NCBI GenBank assembly: GCA_902510755.1
Contig: CABXCS010000002.1
Coordinates: forward strand, 50,360-114,359
Length of the DNA stretch: 64,000 nt
From: an uncultured Woeseiaceae bacterium
GTDB taxonomy: Bacteria; Pseudomonadota; Gammaproteobacteria; Steroidobacterales; Woeseiaceae
Direction: 5' to 3'
A program made the position numbers and the translations under genes. The notes beneath the pieces were generated by a model. It made no database searches and was not told the DNA's origin. It was given only the letters and a program-made list of their open reading frames with translations. Positions 8,347 through 17,178 of this stretch are shown here, in pieces (within the stretch, counting starts at the first letter, position 1; every line of letters begins with the position of its first letter).

Positions 8347-9375
8347 ATGAAATTAAATAAATATCTTTTTTTCAAATCATTATACGTGACTGTTATTTTG
8401 TTATTTTTTTCTGTATCTGAAGCGCATCATTCACACGCAAATCTCAATAGAGATGATATAAGAACATACAGTGGTGTAGTAACGAGATATAGCTGGACTA
8501 TGCCTCATGTATTTTTAAAAGTAAGAGCGCCAGATAAGACAGGAAACGTTGTTGAATACAGCATTGAAATGCTACATCCACCGGCAATGGCAAAACGTGG
8601 ATGGGCAAAGCGAAGCTTTAAAAAAGGTGATTCTATCACCTGGGAGGGTCCACATGATTTTAATGAATCTCGACATTATACAGGTTTAAAGTGGGCAGAA
8701 AAAAGTGATGGCTCCAGACTATCTATGAATGAAATGGAAGAGGGGGAGATCTTTCCCTCAGATGATTTTAGTGGATTATGGAAGCGATCAGATTTTGATC
8801 CTGTAACTGGAAAGGCGAAATTTAACCCACACTACAAACCGCCAAAAGGTTGGCCGCTAACTCAAATAGGAAAAGAATTGGTAGACAATTTTCATGAAGA
8901 TCAGAACCCGATGGTTAACTGTGGTAATCCTGGACCACCGAAGGCAATGATTGTTCCTTATCCAGTTATGATAACCAGGCCAAGTGATAAGAAAATTATT
9001 TTTGAAAGAGAGCTAATGCAAGAGGTTAGGACAATTCATTTAGATCACTCTGTCGAGAAAAGTGCACCTTCAAAACTTGGACATTCAATCGGATGGTTTG
9101 AAGATGAAAAGTTAATCGTCCTTACCGATAACTTTATTGATGATCCTTGGGGATCACATACTGGTATTGATTCAAGTGATAAAAAACAATTAACCGAAAA
9201 ATTTTCTTTATCTGATGATGGTAAATACCTAATTGCAGAAATTACTGTCGATGACTCAGTTTTCTTAACCGAACCACATACATTTTTTCATCGATGGAAA
9301 AAAATTGCTGATCGAGATGTCATTCAGGCACCTTGCACGATGGAGAGTGCTAAATTATATTTAGAGGGTGGTTGA
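8347..9375 (+). CDS. secreted two-domain protein: DUF6152-like plus GHSIGW-type domain
   Basis: Paralogue of the preceding gene, 342 residues. The signal peptide ends at SEA (26) and the mature chain would start HHSHANLNRDD. The DUF6152-like part (about 27-130) keeps TYSGVVTRYSWTMPHVF and the ILR-type substitute AKRGWAKRSFKKGDS. The C-terminal domain (about 140-335) has FSGLWKRSDF, a Cys-containing CGNPGPPKAMIVPYP, RTIHLDHS and GHSIGWFEDEKLIVLTDNF, which line up with the CYPAGMPR, IWLDGR and GHWDGDTLVVET blocks of its neighbour. Divergence between the two is large, so the duplication is old. This gene ends the operon that starts with the TPP enzyme; the convergent dioxygenase gene begins 6 bp on. 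Function unknown. Confidence 0.75.
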   Translation: MKLNKYLFFKSLYVTVILLFFSVSEAHHSHANLNRDDIRTYSGVVTRYSWTMPHVFLKVRAPDKTGNVVEYSIEMLHPPAMAKRGWAKRSFKKGDSITWEGPHDFNESRHYTGLKWAEKSDGSRLSMNEMEEGEIFPSDDFSGLWKRSDFDPVTGKAKFNPHYKPPKGWPLTQIGKELVDNFHEDQNPMVNCGNPGPPKAMIVPYPVMITRPSDKKIIFERELMQEVRTIHLDHSVEKSAPSKLGHSIGWFEDEKLIVLTDNFIDDPWGSHTGIDSSDKKQLTEKFSLSDDGKYLIAEITVDDSVFLTEPHTFFHRWKKIADRDVIQAPCTMESAKLYLEGG

Positions 9376-9380
9376 TAACT

Positions 9381-10199
9381 TTATTTTATATCCATTGAGG
9401 CAACTAAACAACCGCAAGCGAATTCTGGAATCGGCTGATAAAAATATATTTCACCTTTTCCTCTAGCTGCCCCAGCAACAGCAATTGAGGTCCTTATCTC
9501 AAAAGCACCTTGACCGGCAAATGCAAGTATCTCGTCATCATTGTAAGATGTCATAGCAGTATAGTCATTATCAACCCAATAACTCAGAAACTCTCGATCC
9601 CAGATTTCATTTATCTTGCCACTATCTGGTGTGCAGGGCCAATGAGATGTTCCTCCTGTTCCAATAATCGCTATCCTTTCTGGGATATTATCAAATACCT
9701 TTCTTAAAGCTTGGCCAAACTCATAGCTTCTAGAATATGGGGAGAATGGTGGTGATTGACAATTGATATTCGACGGGATGATTGGAATATTATAACTTGG
9801 TGTAAGGTGATGCAGAGGTACCATCATTCCGTGGTCAAATTTCCATTCTTCTGCATAAGAAACATCGATATCATGCATGAGCAATGAGATAATTCTTTCA
9901 GATAAATTCTTATTACCAGGGATTTTGACGTTATCAATGCCAAGCCAACTTGAATCTTCAATTGGCCCTTCGTAATATCGAGCCATTCCAACTGCATATG
10001 TTGGCATATTATTGTTGAAGAAATTGGCATAATGTTCGGCTGATATTAAAAATATTGCATCCGGGGCAGTTTTTTCGATGTCTCTCTTTAGATGTTCAAA
10101 CTGGTTTAGTAACAAAGCAAGCTGCTCTGATTTAGCCGCTTCGGGTCTACTAGTAATGCCTGGTGCATGACAACAGATTCCAGCAAAAACTAAACTCAT
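9381..10199 (-). CDS. class III extradiol ring-cleavage dioxygenase (LigB family)
   Basis: A 272-residue cytosolic non-heme Fe(II) dioxygenase of the LigB/protocatechuate 4,5-dioxygenase beta-subunit family, which opens catechol-type rings next to the hydroxyl pair. Likely iron ligands are His in CCHAPGIT (about residue 10), His in LISAEHYANFF (about 56) and the C-terminal Glu in FEIRTSIAVAGA. The catalytic acid/base His is in GTGGTSHWP. DHGMMVPLHH is another family landmark. No small LigA-type subunit is adjacent. It lies on the strand opposite to the DUF6152 cluster and is followed upstream by a GST gene in the same direction. An aromatic substrate is inferred from the family; some members act on non-catechol substrates. 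Confidence 0.82.
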   Translation of the reverse strand: MSLVFAGICCHAPGITSRPEAAKSEQLALLLNQFEHLKRDIEKTAPDAIFLISAEHYANFFNNNMPTYAVGMARYYEGPIEDSSWLGIDNVKIPGNKNLSERIISLLMHDIDVSYAEEWKFDHGMMVPLHHLTPSYNIPIIPSNINCQSPPFSPYSRSYEFGQALRKVFDNIPERIAIIGTGGTSHWPCTPDSGKINEIWDREFLSYWVDNDYTAMTSYNDDEILAFAGQGAFEIRTSIAVAGAARGKGEIYFYQPIPEFACGCLVASMDIK

Positions 10200-10239
10200 G
10201 AATTACTCAAATCGCTAATATTAATCATTAATATAAATC

Positions 10240-10893
10240 TTATTTATTTGTCACATTAACCGCATTTATACCTTCTCTTTCAAGAACTATTTGAGTTGCT
10301 TTTCTTGAATCCATACGTTTTCTATGTGCCATCCAGTTTGGCATTTTTGCTATATGTTCAATAATATCATCTCTTTGAGACCATATATGAAAGACGTATA
10401 AATAGGGATCACAGACGCTATATGTGTCACCTAATGCCCATTTTTTATCAGATAAGCGTCGTTCAACCTCCAATAATGTTTTTTGGAGATTAGGTATGCC
10501 AGTATTTTTAAGTTCAGGATGTAAATCTTTTCTAGTCAATAGTAAATTTGGTCGAAATAAAGGCCGAAAGGCGATATGCACTGTGCTTGACAAAAAGTTC
10601 AGCCATTCATGAGCTCTTGCTCTTTGCAGAGTATTTTTTTTTGGAATTAAGTCATGTGTAGATGAATCAGCAATATAAGATAAAATAGCATGTGTTTCGG
10701 TAAGAATGTGATTATCAATCATTAATGTTGGGATTTTTCCCCAAGGATTAATTTTTTGATACTTATCTGTTCGATGTTCTTGCATCCTTATTTTAACTGA
10801 AGTAGTTTCATAAGGCAGGCCAGACTCTTCAAGAGCAATATGACAAGCCAAAGAGCAAGCTCTTGGACTAAAGAATAGATTAAGTTTAGACAT
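10240..10893 (-). CDS. glutathione S-transferase
   Basis: A 217-residue cytosolic GST with a thioredoxin-like N-domain and an all-helical C-domain. The N-terminal FFSPRACSLACHIALEE is the beta-class-type start with the Ser/Cys active-site region; NPWGKIPTLMIDNHILTET supplies the cis-Pro and the glutathione-binding ES-like turn (ETHAI). The C-domain follows from about residue 85. It is transcribed with the LigB-type dioxygenase (40 bp apart), and GSTs of this type often isomerise ring-cleavage products or cleave aryl ethers in aromatic pathways, so a catabolic role is plausible. A stress-related detoxifying role cannot be excluded. Confidence 0.85.
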   Translation of the reverse strand: MSKLNLFFSPRACSLACHIALEESGLPYETTSVKIRMQEHRTDKYQKINPWGKIPTLMIDNHILTETHAILSYIADSSTHDLIPKKNTLQRARAHEWLNFLSSTVHIAFRPLFRPNLLLTRKDLHPELKNTGIPNLQKTLLEVERRLSDKKWALGDTYSVCDPYLYVFHIWSQRDDIIEHIAKMPNWMAHRKRMDSRKATQIVLEREGINAVNVTNK

Positions 10894-11021
10894 TTTTTCT
10901 CAAAGACGATGATTAATAATACAAAGATAATAACGTTTTTTTTGATGATAGGTGTAAAAAATCATTTTGCTCAATTCTAAACATAACGTTAATATTTGTG
11001 ATTATGCTCAGGAATCTATTT

Positions 11022-11837
11022 ATGCTAATAAATAAAACGATACAATCTTCATGCTTAATATTGATCTTAATAGTTTCTTTTAATGCGGTTATCTCACAGG
11101 AATTAGAATCAATACCAGACTGGACTGGAATATGGGAACGCCTAGAAGGAAATGCTGGGATGTTTGATATTTCATCTACCAGACCCCGTGATGGCCGAGC
11201 CGGGAGTCCAGGTGTTCGTCAGTTTCCTCCTCTAACTAAGGCATGGGAAAAAAAATATCAAAACAATCTTAAATTGGTTGCACTTGATCGATTACCAGAT
11301 CCTATTTCAGTTTGTGGGACACCAGCTGGATATCCAAGGCTACTTGCGTTGCCTGATGTATATGAATTTATTGTTCGACCAGAGAAAACATGGATTATAA
11401 CCGAAAATGGGCCAAATATTATGAGGATTTATACCGATGGAAGAGAGTTACCGGAGAAAAGCGAGCGGTGGCCAACTTATACTGGTGAATCTGTGGGTTA
11501 CTGGGATGGTGAAATACTCATATTTAAAACAGTTAGTATGATCGGTGAGAAAAATACTGTACTTGATCGTAGTGGCTTGACGCTCAGTGATGCTGCTGAA
11601 ATTGAGACGCGATTATTTCAGAATAAAGAAGGATTGTTACGTGCTGAATTATTAATTGAAGATCCGAAAGCATTAACTGAGCCTTGGCGAGTAGTTCGAC
11701 ATTTCAGGAAGATGCCTATTGGAACACGAATCTTTGATTATGCTTGTGCTGAAAATAATCGGAATCCAATAACCAATAGTGGTAAAACATTAACGTTGGG
11801 TCCAGATGGTAAACCCATTGATATTGTCATTAATTAA
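11022..11837 (+). CDS. secreted single-domain GHWDGD-type protein
   Basis: A 271-residue exported protein made only of the second domain found at 7097-9375. I chose the ATG at 11022 because AGGAAT sits 6 bases before it and it gives a clean signal peptide (hydrophobic about 9-25, cleavage near VISQ). A GTG at 10998 and an ATG at 11004 are in the same frame. The mature part shows DWTGIWERLEG, CGTPAGYPRLL, MRIYTDGRELP and VGYWDGEILIFKT, matching the ITGIW, CYPAGMPR, IWLDGR and GHWDGDTLVVET blocks of the fused proteins. Nine bp downstream lies a stand-alone DUF6152 gene, so the fused pair seen earlier is here split and in reversed order. Function unknown. Confidence 0.72.
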   Translation: MLINKTIQSSCLILILIVSFNAVISQELESIPDWTGIWERLEGNAGMFDISSTRPRDGRAGSPGVRQFPPLTKAWEKKYQNNLKLVALDRLPDPISVCGTPAGYPRLLALPDVYEFIVRPEKTWIITENGPNIMRIYTDGRELPEKSERWPTYTGESVGYWDGEILIFKTVSMIGEKNTVLDRSGLTLSDAAEIETRLFQNKEGLLRAELLIEDPKALTEPWRVVRHFRKMPIGTRIFDYACAENNRNPITNSGKTLTLGPDGKPIDIVIN

Positions 11838-11846
11838 GGCGTTGTT

Positions 11847-12242
11847 ATGAATTTATGCAATAAGATTTGGTTCAAAAATATTTTAGTGGGCATGTTGATT
11901 ATGTATAGTTCTAATGCCTCAACCCATCACTCTAGTGCAATGTTTGATAAAACAGAAGTCGTCATGGTAAACGCAACTATTAAAGAGTTTCAATGGGCAA
12001 ATCCTCATGTTTGGATACAAATTTATATTCATGATGAGGTAGGTGAAAGAATAGAATGGAGTATTGAAGGTATTGGCATTAATACCCTATTCAGAAGAGG
12101 TTGGCGCCCAAATTCATTTATCGCTGGTGATATCATACAGATTCAATTCAACCCCATGATAGATGGCTCTCATGCAGGAGCATTTATTGGTGCTAAATTT
12201 GAAAATGGAAAGATACTGGGACGATGGAATAACAAGAATTAG
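11847..12242 (+). CDS. DUF6152 family secreted protein
   Basis: A 131-residue exported protein comprising a single DUF6152 domain. The signal peptide runs to about residue 23-26 (NAST) and the mature N terminus carries THHSSAMFDKTE. The domain keeps NATIKEFQWANPHVWIQI, an IEWSIEGIG strand, LFRRGWRPNSFIAGD and MIDGSHAGAFIGA, the full set of family blocks. It is 9 bp downstream of the stand-alone second-domain gene. The last four bases overlap the end of the convergent aminotransferase gene. DUF6152 proteins are widespread secreted proteins without an assigned activity; repeated pairing with the GHWDGD-type domain in this window suggests that the two act together. Confidence 0.8.
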   Translation: MNLCNKIWFKNILVGMLIMYSSNASTHHSSAMFDKTEVVMVNATIKEFQWANPHVWIQIYIHDEVGERIEWSIEGIGINTLFRRGWRPNSFIAGDIIQIQFNPMIDGSHAGAFIGAKFENGKILGRWNNKN

Positions 12243-13537
12243 CTCCGTAATATCTTAATACCTTCGAGCAATGTCTGACAAAATGGATCCACATCAGAAT
12301 GATCCATTATTGTTGAGCATACTCCGGTTAGACCAGGTGTTAACCAATAACCATTTTTGAGCATATAATAATGCAATCCAGTACTCTCATATATTTGACC
12401 ACGGAGTGACTGATCTTGCATAGATTTATCATTAATTGATAAACCAAATACAGAAAATTGACCTTGTGTGTGAGCATCAAGATTCATTAATCTAAATACA
12501 TCCTGGATGCCGTCCCTAAATGCTTGGCCAAGATTGTTGAGTTTTTGAAATGCATCCTTAGTAAGCATCTGCATAGCTACTTTTCCGCATGCCATACTCA
12601 CAGGGTTAGCATTGTAAGTTCCTCCATGTGGTAATTTAGGTCTACTCTCTTTGGCTTCAAAAACTTCCATAATTTCAGCATGACCAGCGACAGCTCCGAT
12701 AGGGAATCCACCTCCGATAATTTTCCCCAGTGCGGTCAAATGAGGACTTATTTTTCTTTCACCCTGACAACCTGAATAGCCAGCTCTAAATGAAACAACC
12801 TCATCAGCTATAAGTAAAATATTATATTTTTTGCATACTTTTTCAATGGCGCTTAAAAAACTTCCATTTGGTATTGATTTTCCATAATTTTGACCGAATG
12901 GATCAATTAAGATGGCTGCAATATCTTCGTAATTCGCATCAATTATTTCACTGGCAATCTTACTTTTATTAAAAGGTATTACAATTACTTCATCTAGAAT
13001 AGATTGTGGGGTGCCGCTCGCGTATGCTTTTGATTCGGGATGACCTGATGCAAGATTGCTAGGATCAACACCTAAACTAACCTCTGCAAAATCATAGCTT
13101 CCATGATACGAATTTTCACATTTTACAATTTTTGATTTACCAGTATATGCACGAGCAGCTTTTATAGCATTCATAACAGCTTCAGTGCCTGAATTCATGA
13201 ATCTAATTTTGTCAAAATTAGTGCATCTCGAGCATAAAATATCCGCGTAATTAAGTTCAGTTTCTGAACCAAATGAGAATCCTGTGCCTTTCTTTATTTG
13301 CATTATTGCTGCTTCAGTTAATAGAGGGTGTGCATGTCCATGAATGAGAGAGGTGTAATTATTATTAAAATCTAAGTATCTATTATCATCTATATCGTAA
13401 AGGTATTTGCCTTTGGCGGATTTTATATATATGGAGTGTGGAGCTAGACTAATAGTGCTTCTTGAGCCACCATCAGGTAGTACTTTTTTAGCTTCTTTAT
13501 ATAATTTAGCTGATTTCTTTACAGAGAGATCTTTCAT
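12239..13537 (-). CDS. class III (GSAM-like) PLP aminotransferase
   Basis: A 432-residue cytosolic fold-type I PLP enzyme of aminotransferase class III. Visible landmarks: LPDGGSRSTISLAPHSIY near the N terminus, FMNSGTEAVMNAIKAAR (cofactor phosphate site), DEVVSFRAGYSGCQG with the Asp that binds the pyridine N, and the Schiff-base Lys in LTALGKIIGGGFPIGAVAG (about residue 262). The closest pattern is glutamate-1-semialdehyde 2,1-aminomutase, but this branch contains many catabolic aminotransferases and mutases, and no tetrapyrrole gene is nearby. I therefore do not call it HemL. It is convergent with, and overlaps by 4 bp, the DUF6152 gene. Confidence 0.82.
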   Translation of the reverse strand: MKDLSVKKSAKLYKEAKKVLPDGGSRSTISLAPHSIYIKSAKGKYLYDIDDNRYLDFNNNYTSLIHGHAHPLLTEAAIMQIKKGTGFSFGSETELNYADILCSRCTNFDKIRFMNSGTEAVMNAIKAARAYTGKSKIVKCENSYHGSYDFAEVSLGVDPSNLASGHPESKAYASGTPQSILDEVIVIPFNKSKIASEIIDANYEDIAAILIDPFGQNYGKSIPNGSFLSAIEKVCKKYNILLIADEVVSFRAGYSGCQGERKISPHLTALGKIIGGGFPIGAVAGHAEIMEVFEAKESRPKLPHGGTYNANPVSMACGKVAMQMLTKDAFQKLNNLGQAFRDGIQDVFRLMNLDAHTQGQFSVFGLSINDKSMQDQSLRGQIYESTGLHYYMLKNGYWLTPGLTGVCSTIMDHSDVDPFCQTLLEGIKILRS

Positions 13538-13564
13538 CTTTTTTATGTGTAACGATCATAATAA

Positions 13565-15013
13565 TTAGCCTAAATAATTTATTGCTTCTGCCGCGGCCCT
13601 CTCGCCAGATTCCATAGCACCTTCCATACCTCTATCGGTTTTTGCTGTGTATTCACCAGCAAAGAATAGCGGTGGTATTGGTTTTGCTACAATATTAGCA
13701 AATTGTTTTATTTCTCCAGGTTGCCATGCAACATAAGTTCCACCTGCCGTTGTTTGATTTTGCCAGGACCAAGAGAGTGCTGGCTTGATAGCATTTTTTA
13801 AACTAGGTCTTAGTAATACTAATTGTTTCAAGACATACGCAGTAGCTTCACTCGAAGACATTTTATCAAGAAAGGCAGTATTTGAACCTGTTGTCCAAGT
13901 TTTGATATACGCTGGATTACCATCACTGCCCGGAACAGTAAATATCCTACCTATACTTGTATCTGTCCAATATGTGAGAGGTAGTTCATCATATTCCCAA
14001 AAAGGTCTTAATATTTTGAAATAAATCAAATTTACCTTTGAATAACCGATGTTATTTATCGCTGTCAGTCTATCAGCCTCAATTTTTTGAGTTTCTATTT
14101 CTATATTTGATAGTGCAGTTAAAGGAATGGATGTAATGACTGTCTTAGCATCAATTTTCATTCCATTTTCAGAAGATAGACGAACCCCTTGATTATAAGA
14201 TTTTAGATTAGTGATTTTCGTATTAAGGACTAGGTCACCTTTCAAGGAAGCAGCCATATGCTGCGGGATGAGGCTATTACCACCACGTATTTGAAAAATT
14301 CCAGGCTTACTCTTATCCATTTTATTACTCTGATCTTTCACCCACGACGAACTAAAGAAATATTGCAATATTGATATATCTTTTGCTCCATTTCCATGCG
14401 ATGGATTAATTCCAGCGACTAAATGAATTTCGTCATCCTTAAGTCCATATTCTTGCAGTGCCTTATGTAATGAAATATCGTATTTCGAATATAATGGGTT
14501 ATACCAATCCGTAGTTTCTGATAGAGGGTTAAGATCATTGATGATATATCGCAATCTTTCCCATGGATATTGGTGTCTTAGATTGGAGGGAAAGGGGTTC
14601 AACTTACTTTTTCCCCAATTATCTCTAGTTGAGATTAATGTGTTATTGAGGTGTATTGCAGTAGCTCGGTTACCAAAATAAGGATTATCTTTGCCTGGAC
14701 TGTAAGGCTTTAATTGGTATTTATCAATAACTTTAATGAGTCTCTCGTAGCCGCTACCCATACTTGTACCACCAATTTCTTGATTGCCATCAAGTGAGTT
14801 AGCAGTAAGTAACTTGCCACCAACACGACTATTTGCTTCAATAACAATAGTTTTCAAGCCCCGATCTTCGAGTATTTGTGCCGCATTTAGACCAGCTAAA
14901 CCAGCGCCTATAATAGCTACATCATATGGATGATTATTACTAAATGAAGATACACCGATCATGCTGGTTGCAGCTAATGTAGATGCTCCCAGAATAAAGT
15001 TACGACGTTTCAT
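13565..15013 (-). CDS. Tat-exported FAD-dependent amine oxidase
   Basis: A 482-residue flavoprotein of the amine oxidase/monoamine oxidase superfamily. It starts MKRRNFILGAS, a short Tat signal, so the folded FAD enzyme should be exported. The FAD-binding Rossmann motif DVAIIGAGLAGLNAAQILED lies at about 31-50, with VIEANSRVGGKLLT following. The C-terminal flavin motif FFAGEYTAKTDRGMEGAMESG is near residue 450. Such enzymes oxidise primary or secondary amines or desaturate related compounds, making H2O2 or passing electrons on. It lies 6 bp from the Mpo1-like gene and on the same strand as the photolyase. The amine substrate is not identifiable. Confidence 0.83.
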   Translation of the reverse strand: MKRRNFILGASTLAATSMIGVSSFSNNHPYDVAIIGAGLAGLNAAQILEDRGLKTIVIEANSRVGGKLLTANSLDGNQEIGGTSMGSGYERLIKVIDKYQLKPYSPGKDNPYFGNRATAIHLNNTLISTRDNWGKSKLNPFPSNLRHQYPWERLRYIINDLNPLSETTDWYNPLYSKYDISLHKALQEYGLKDDEIHLVAGINPSHGNGAKDISILQYFFSSSWVKDQSNKMDKSKPGIFQIRGGNSLIPQHMAASLKGDLVLNTKITNLKSYNQGVRLSSENGMKIDAKTVITSIPLTALSNIEIETQKIEADRLTAINNIGYSKVNLIYFKILRPFWEYDELPLTYWTDTSIGRIFTVPGSDGNPAYIKTWTTGSNTAFLDKMSSSEATAYVLKQLVLLRPSLKNAIKPALSWSWQNQTTAGGTYVAWQPGEIKQFANIVAKPIPPLFFAGEYTAKTDRGMEGAMESGERAAAEAINYLG

Positions 15014-15018
15014 AGCTA

Positions 15019-15546
15019 TTAATTTATTTGCTTATCAATTTTTCGATGGTGAGCCACAAGTATATTAATTTCATTAAATAAGGACTTTCTTAATTGCAAT
15101 AAGCCAAAAATCTCGACAATAACAAAAAATGGAGCAGCTAGATTAGCTTGTATTGGATGCTTAACCAAAACAGGCATAGACTTCTCAATTGCATGACCTA
15201 TGAATTGAAGAGCATATCCACCAAAAAAAGCTGCAGCTGCTATAGTCCCTGCTATAGGGTGAGTACTTAAGATTAATGCATATTCAGCGATGAGTAATCC
15301 CATAACCAAGAATACTATTGAGAAGGCTGTGTCCAGAGTTAAATAGAAAAAAAATAAACCAATTGTCAGTATATGTGCGGCAGTGAGAGTTATTCCCATT
15401 ACATCATAGTTAAACCAACTGAGTGGTATATTGATACCTAAAATGATTGTGGGTATTCCAATGAGATGAAATACGATATTGATTTTATGTTGATGAGCGG
15501 ATGCGTAATTTACCAGCATATCCATAAATTTATTTTTTGCAGTCAA
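15019..15546 (-). CDS. Mpo1-like (DUF962) membrane protein
   Basis: A 175-residue integral membrane protein. The family motif HQHKINIVFHLIGIP (about 18-32) is followed by about four hydrophobic helices and the second motif IGHAIEKSMPVL near residue 130; both carry the conserved His residues thought to bind iron. In yeast the homologue Mpo1 is a 2-hydroxy fatty acid dioxygenase of phytosphingosine alpha-oxidation, but bacterial members are uncharacterised. The start is ATG at 15546; an internal MDMLVNYAS methionine about 8 codons on is an alternative. It is followed 6 bp later by the Tat amine oxidase gene, with the photolyase gene 75 bp upstream. Confidence 0.78.
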   Translation of the reverse strand: MTAKNKFMDMLVNYASAHQHKINIVFHLIGIPTIILGINIPLSWFNYDVMGITLTAAHILTIGLFFFYLTLDTAFSIVFLVMGLLIAEYALILSTHPIAGTIAAAAFFGGYALQFIGHAIEKSMPVLVKHPIQANLAAPFFVIVEIFGLLQLRKSLFNEINILVAHHRKIDKQIN

Positions 15547-15620
15547 AACAACCTCATTTTATTATCTTTGATAGCATAACTTATCATGAGGAAAGAAAAA
15601 AATCTTGGCTGGGCTTTAAT

Positions 15621-17051
15621 TTATCCAGATAAGGCTTTGAATGCCATCAAGGCTCTATCTCTAGATTTCTTTATATCAACCATAGGTCTAGGATAGTTAT
15701 CACCAAGCACTATTTTTGCCTCTGATAATATTTTTGTAGGAGCTTCCCATGGTTTATGAATATATCTAGATGATAAATTTTTTAACTCTGGAACGTATTT
15801 ACGAACATATACTCCATCCGGATCAAACTTCTCGCCTTGTAGAATTGGATTAAAAATTCTAAAATAAGGCGCAGCATCTGCACCACAACCAGCTATCCAT
15901 TGCCATGAAGCACTATTGTTTGCAAGATCTGCATCAAGCAGTGTATCCCAAAACCATTGTTCTCCATGACGCCAGTCAAGCATGAGATTTTTAACTAGAA
16001 AAGAGCCTGTTACCATTCTTACTCTGTTATGCATGTATCCAGTTTTCCAGAGTTGACGCATACCAGCATCAATTATTGGATACCCAGTTAACCCCTGTTG
16101 CCATTTCTTCAGAGTGTTAGCATCATTAAGCCATGGAAAGCGATCAAATTTTTTCTGTAAATTATTTTCTGGTAATTCATTCCAATAGTAGAGAAGATTA
16201 TTCGAGAATTCCCGCCAACCAAGTTCACTAAGAAAGTGCTCAATACTAGATTGATAAGATTGGGTATTTTTAAGATTCTTTATGCAGTGCCATGCTTGAT
16301 TAGGTGATAGTTCTCCAAAATGAAGATATGGTGATAACTTTGACACAAATTCTTTATCAGGCCGATTTCTTCCTACTTTATATTCCTTTATACCAACCTG
16401 ACTAAATTTTTTTAGTTGTTCTTTTGCGGCTTGCTCTCCCGGCACCCATTCATCTTGCATATCCTTATACCAATTAATCTTTGGCATAAGCCCAAGCTCA
16501 GATAATGGTATTTTTTTTAAAGTACTATCAAAATTAATTCTGTCTGGTTTTTCTTGTGGCTCTCTCGGTGGAAGCCCATTTACTAAACATCCTTTTTTAT
16601 AAAATGGTGTAAACACCTTGTAGGGTGTGCCATCATCTTTTTTTATATTTGGTGGCTCAAATAATAGTGAACCATTGTAACTTTTCACCAGAATATTTTG
16701 TTTCATCAAACTAGCTTTAATTTTTTTGTCTCGTTTGATTCGCCAAGGTTCATAGCAGCGATTCCAGTAAACACCTGTAACATTTTTTTCATGAACAAGT
16801 TTAGAGATAATATCTTCTGCTTTTCCTTTATAGAAACATAAATTACCACTTAGCGACACATTTAATGCTTCAAGACTTTTTTGAAGCCACCATCTGCTGG
16901 CACTGCCCATGTCCCATTTTTGTGCATTTTCATCATCTAAAATATAGATTGGTAGAATAGTGGCATTGCCTGCAATTGCAGCTAACAGAGCGGGATTATC
17001 TGATAAACGAAGATCTTGTCTAAACCATAAAATATTCACATCTGTTTTCAT
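15621..17051 (-). CDS. phrB: deoxyribodipyrimidine photolyase (cryptochrome/photolyase family)
   Basis: Light-driven repair of cyclobutane pyrimidine dimers. The 476-residue protein begins with the antenna-binding domain (ILWFRQDLRLSDNPAL) and ends with the FAD domain: LSPYLHFGELSPNQ, MRQLWKTGYMHNRVRM, WRHGEQWFWDTLLDADLANN and WQWIAGCGADAAPYFRIFNP, all canonical for class I CPD photolyases, including the tryptophans used for electron transfer. The length matches E. coli PhrB. The start at ATG 17051 puts LWFRQDLRL at the normal place. It is divergent from the NDUFA9-like/SDR/SOUL genes across a 127-bp promoter region, a grouping also met near photolyases in other Proteobacteria and consistent with shared light or oxidative stress control. 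Confidence 0.93.
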   Translation of the reverse strand: MKTDVNILWFRQDLRLSDNPALLAAIAGNATILPIYILDDENAQKWDMGSASRWWLQKSLEALNVSLSGNLCFYKGKAEDIISKLVHEKNVTGVYWNRCYEPWRIKRDKKIKASLMKQNILVKSYNGSLLFEPPNIKKDDGTPYKVFTPFYKKGCLVNGLPPREPQEKPDRINFDSTLKKIPLSELGLMPKINWYKDMQDEWVPGEQAAKEQLKKFSQVGIKEYKVGRNRPDKEFVSKLSPYLHFGELSPNQAWHCIKNLKNTQSYQSSIEHFLSELGWREFSNNLLYYWNELPENNLQKKFDRFPWLNDANTLKKWQQGLTGYPIIDAGMRQLWKTGYMHNRVRMVTGSFLVKNLMLDWRHGEQWFWDTLLDADLANNSASWQWIAGCGADAAPYFRIFNPILQGEKFDPDGVYVRKYVPELKNLSSRYIHKPWEAPTKILSEAKIVLGDNYPRPMVDIKKSRDRALMAFKALSG

Positions 17052-17178
17052 ATCAAGGATCTTAATTCAATTTGTGTAAATAAATTGCACATATTTGTAT
17101 GCCAATGTAACAAAATTGAGATTCTTTAATCTAACTTTAACTAAGATGTTATTTTGTATGTTTAATTAAGGTAAAAAA

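Noticed and set aside
12239..13537. Naming the gene hemL
   Set aside because: The fold matches GSAM, but the sub-branch is wide and no heme-pathway context exists.
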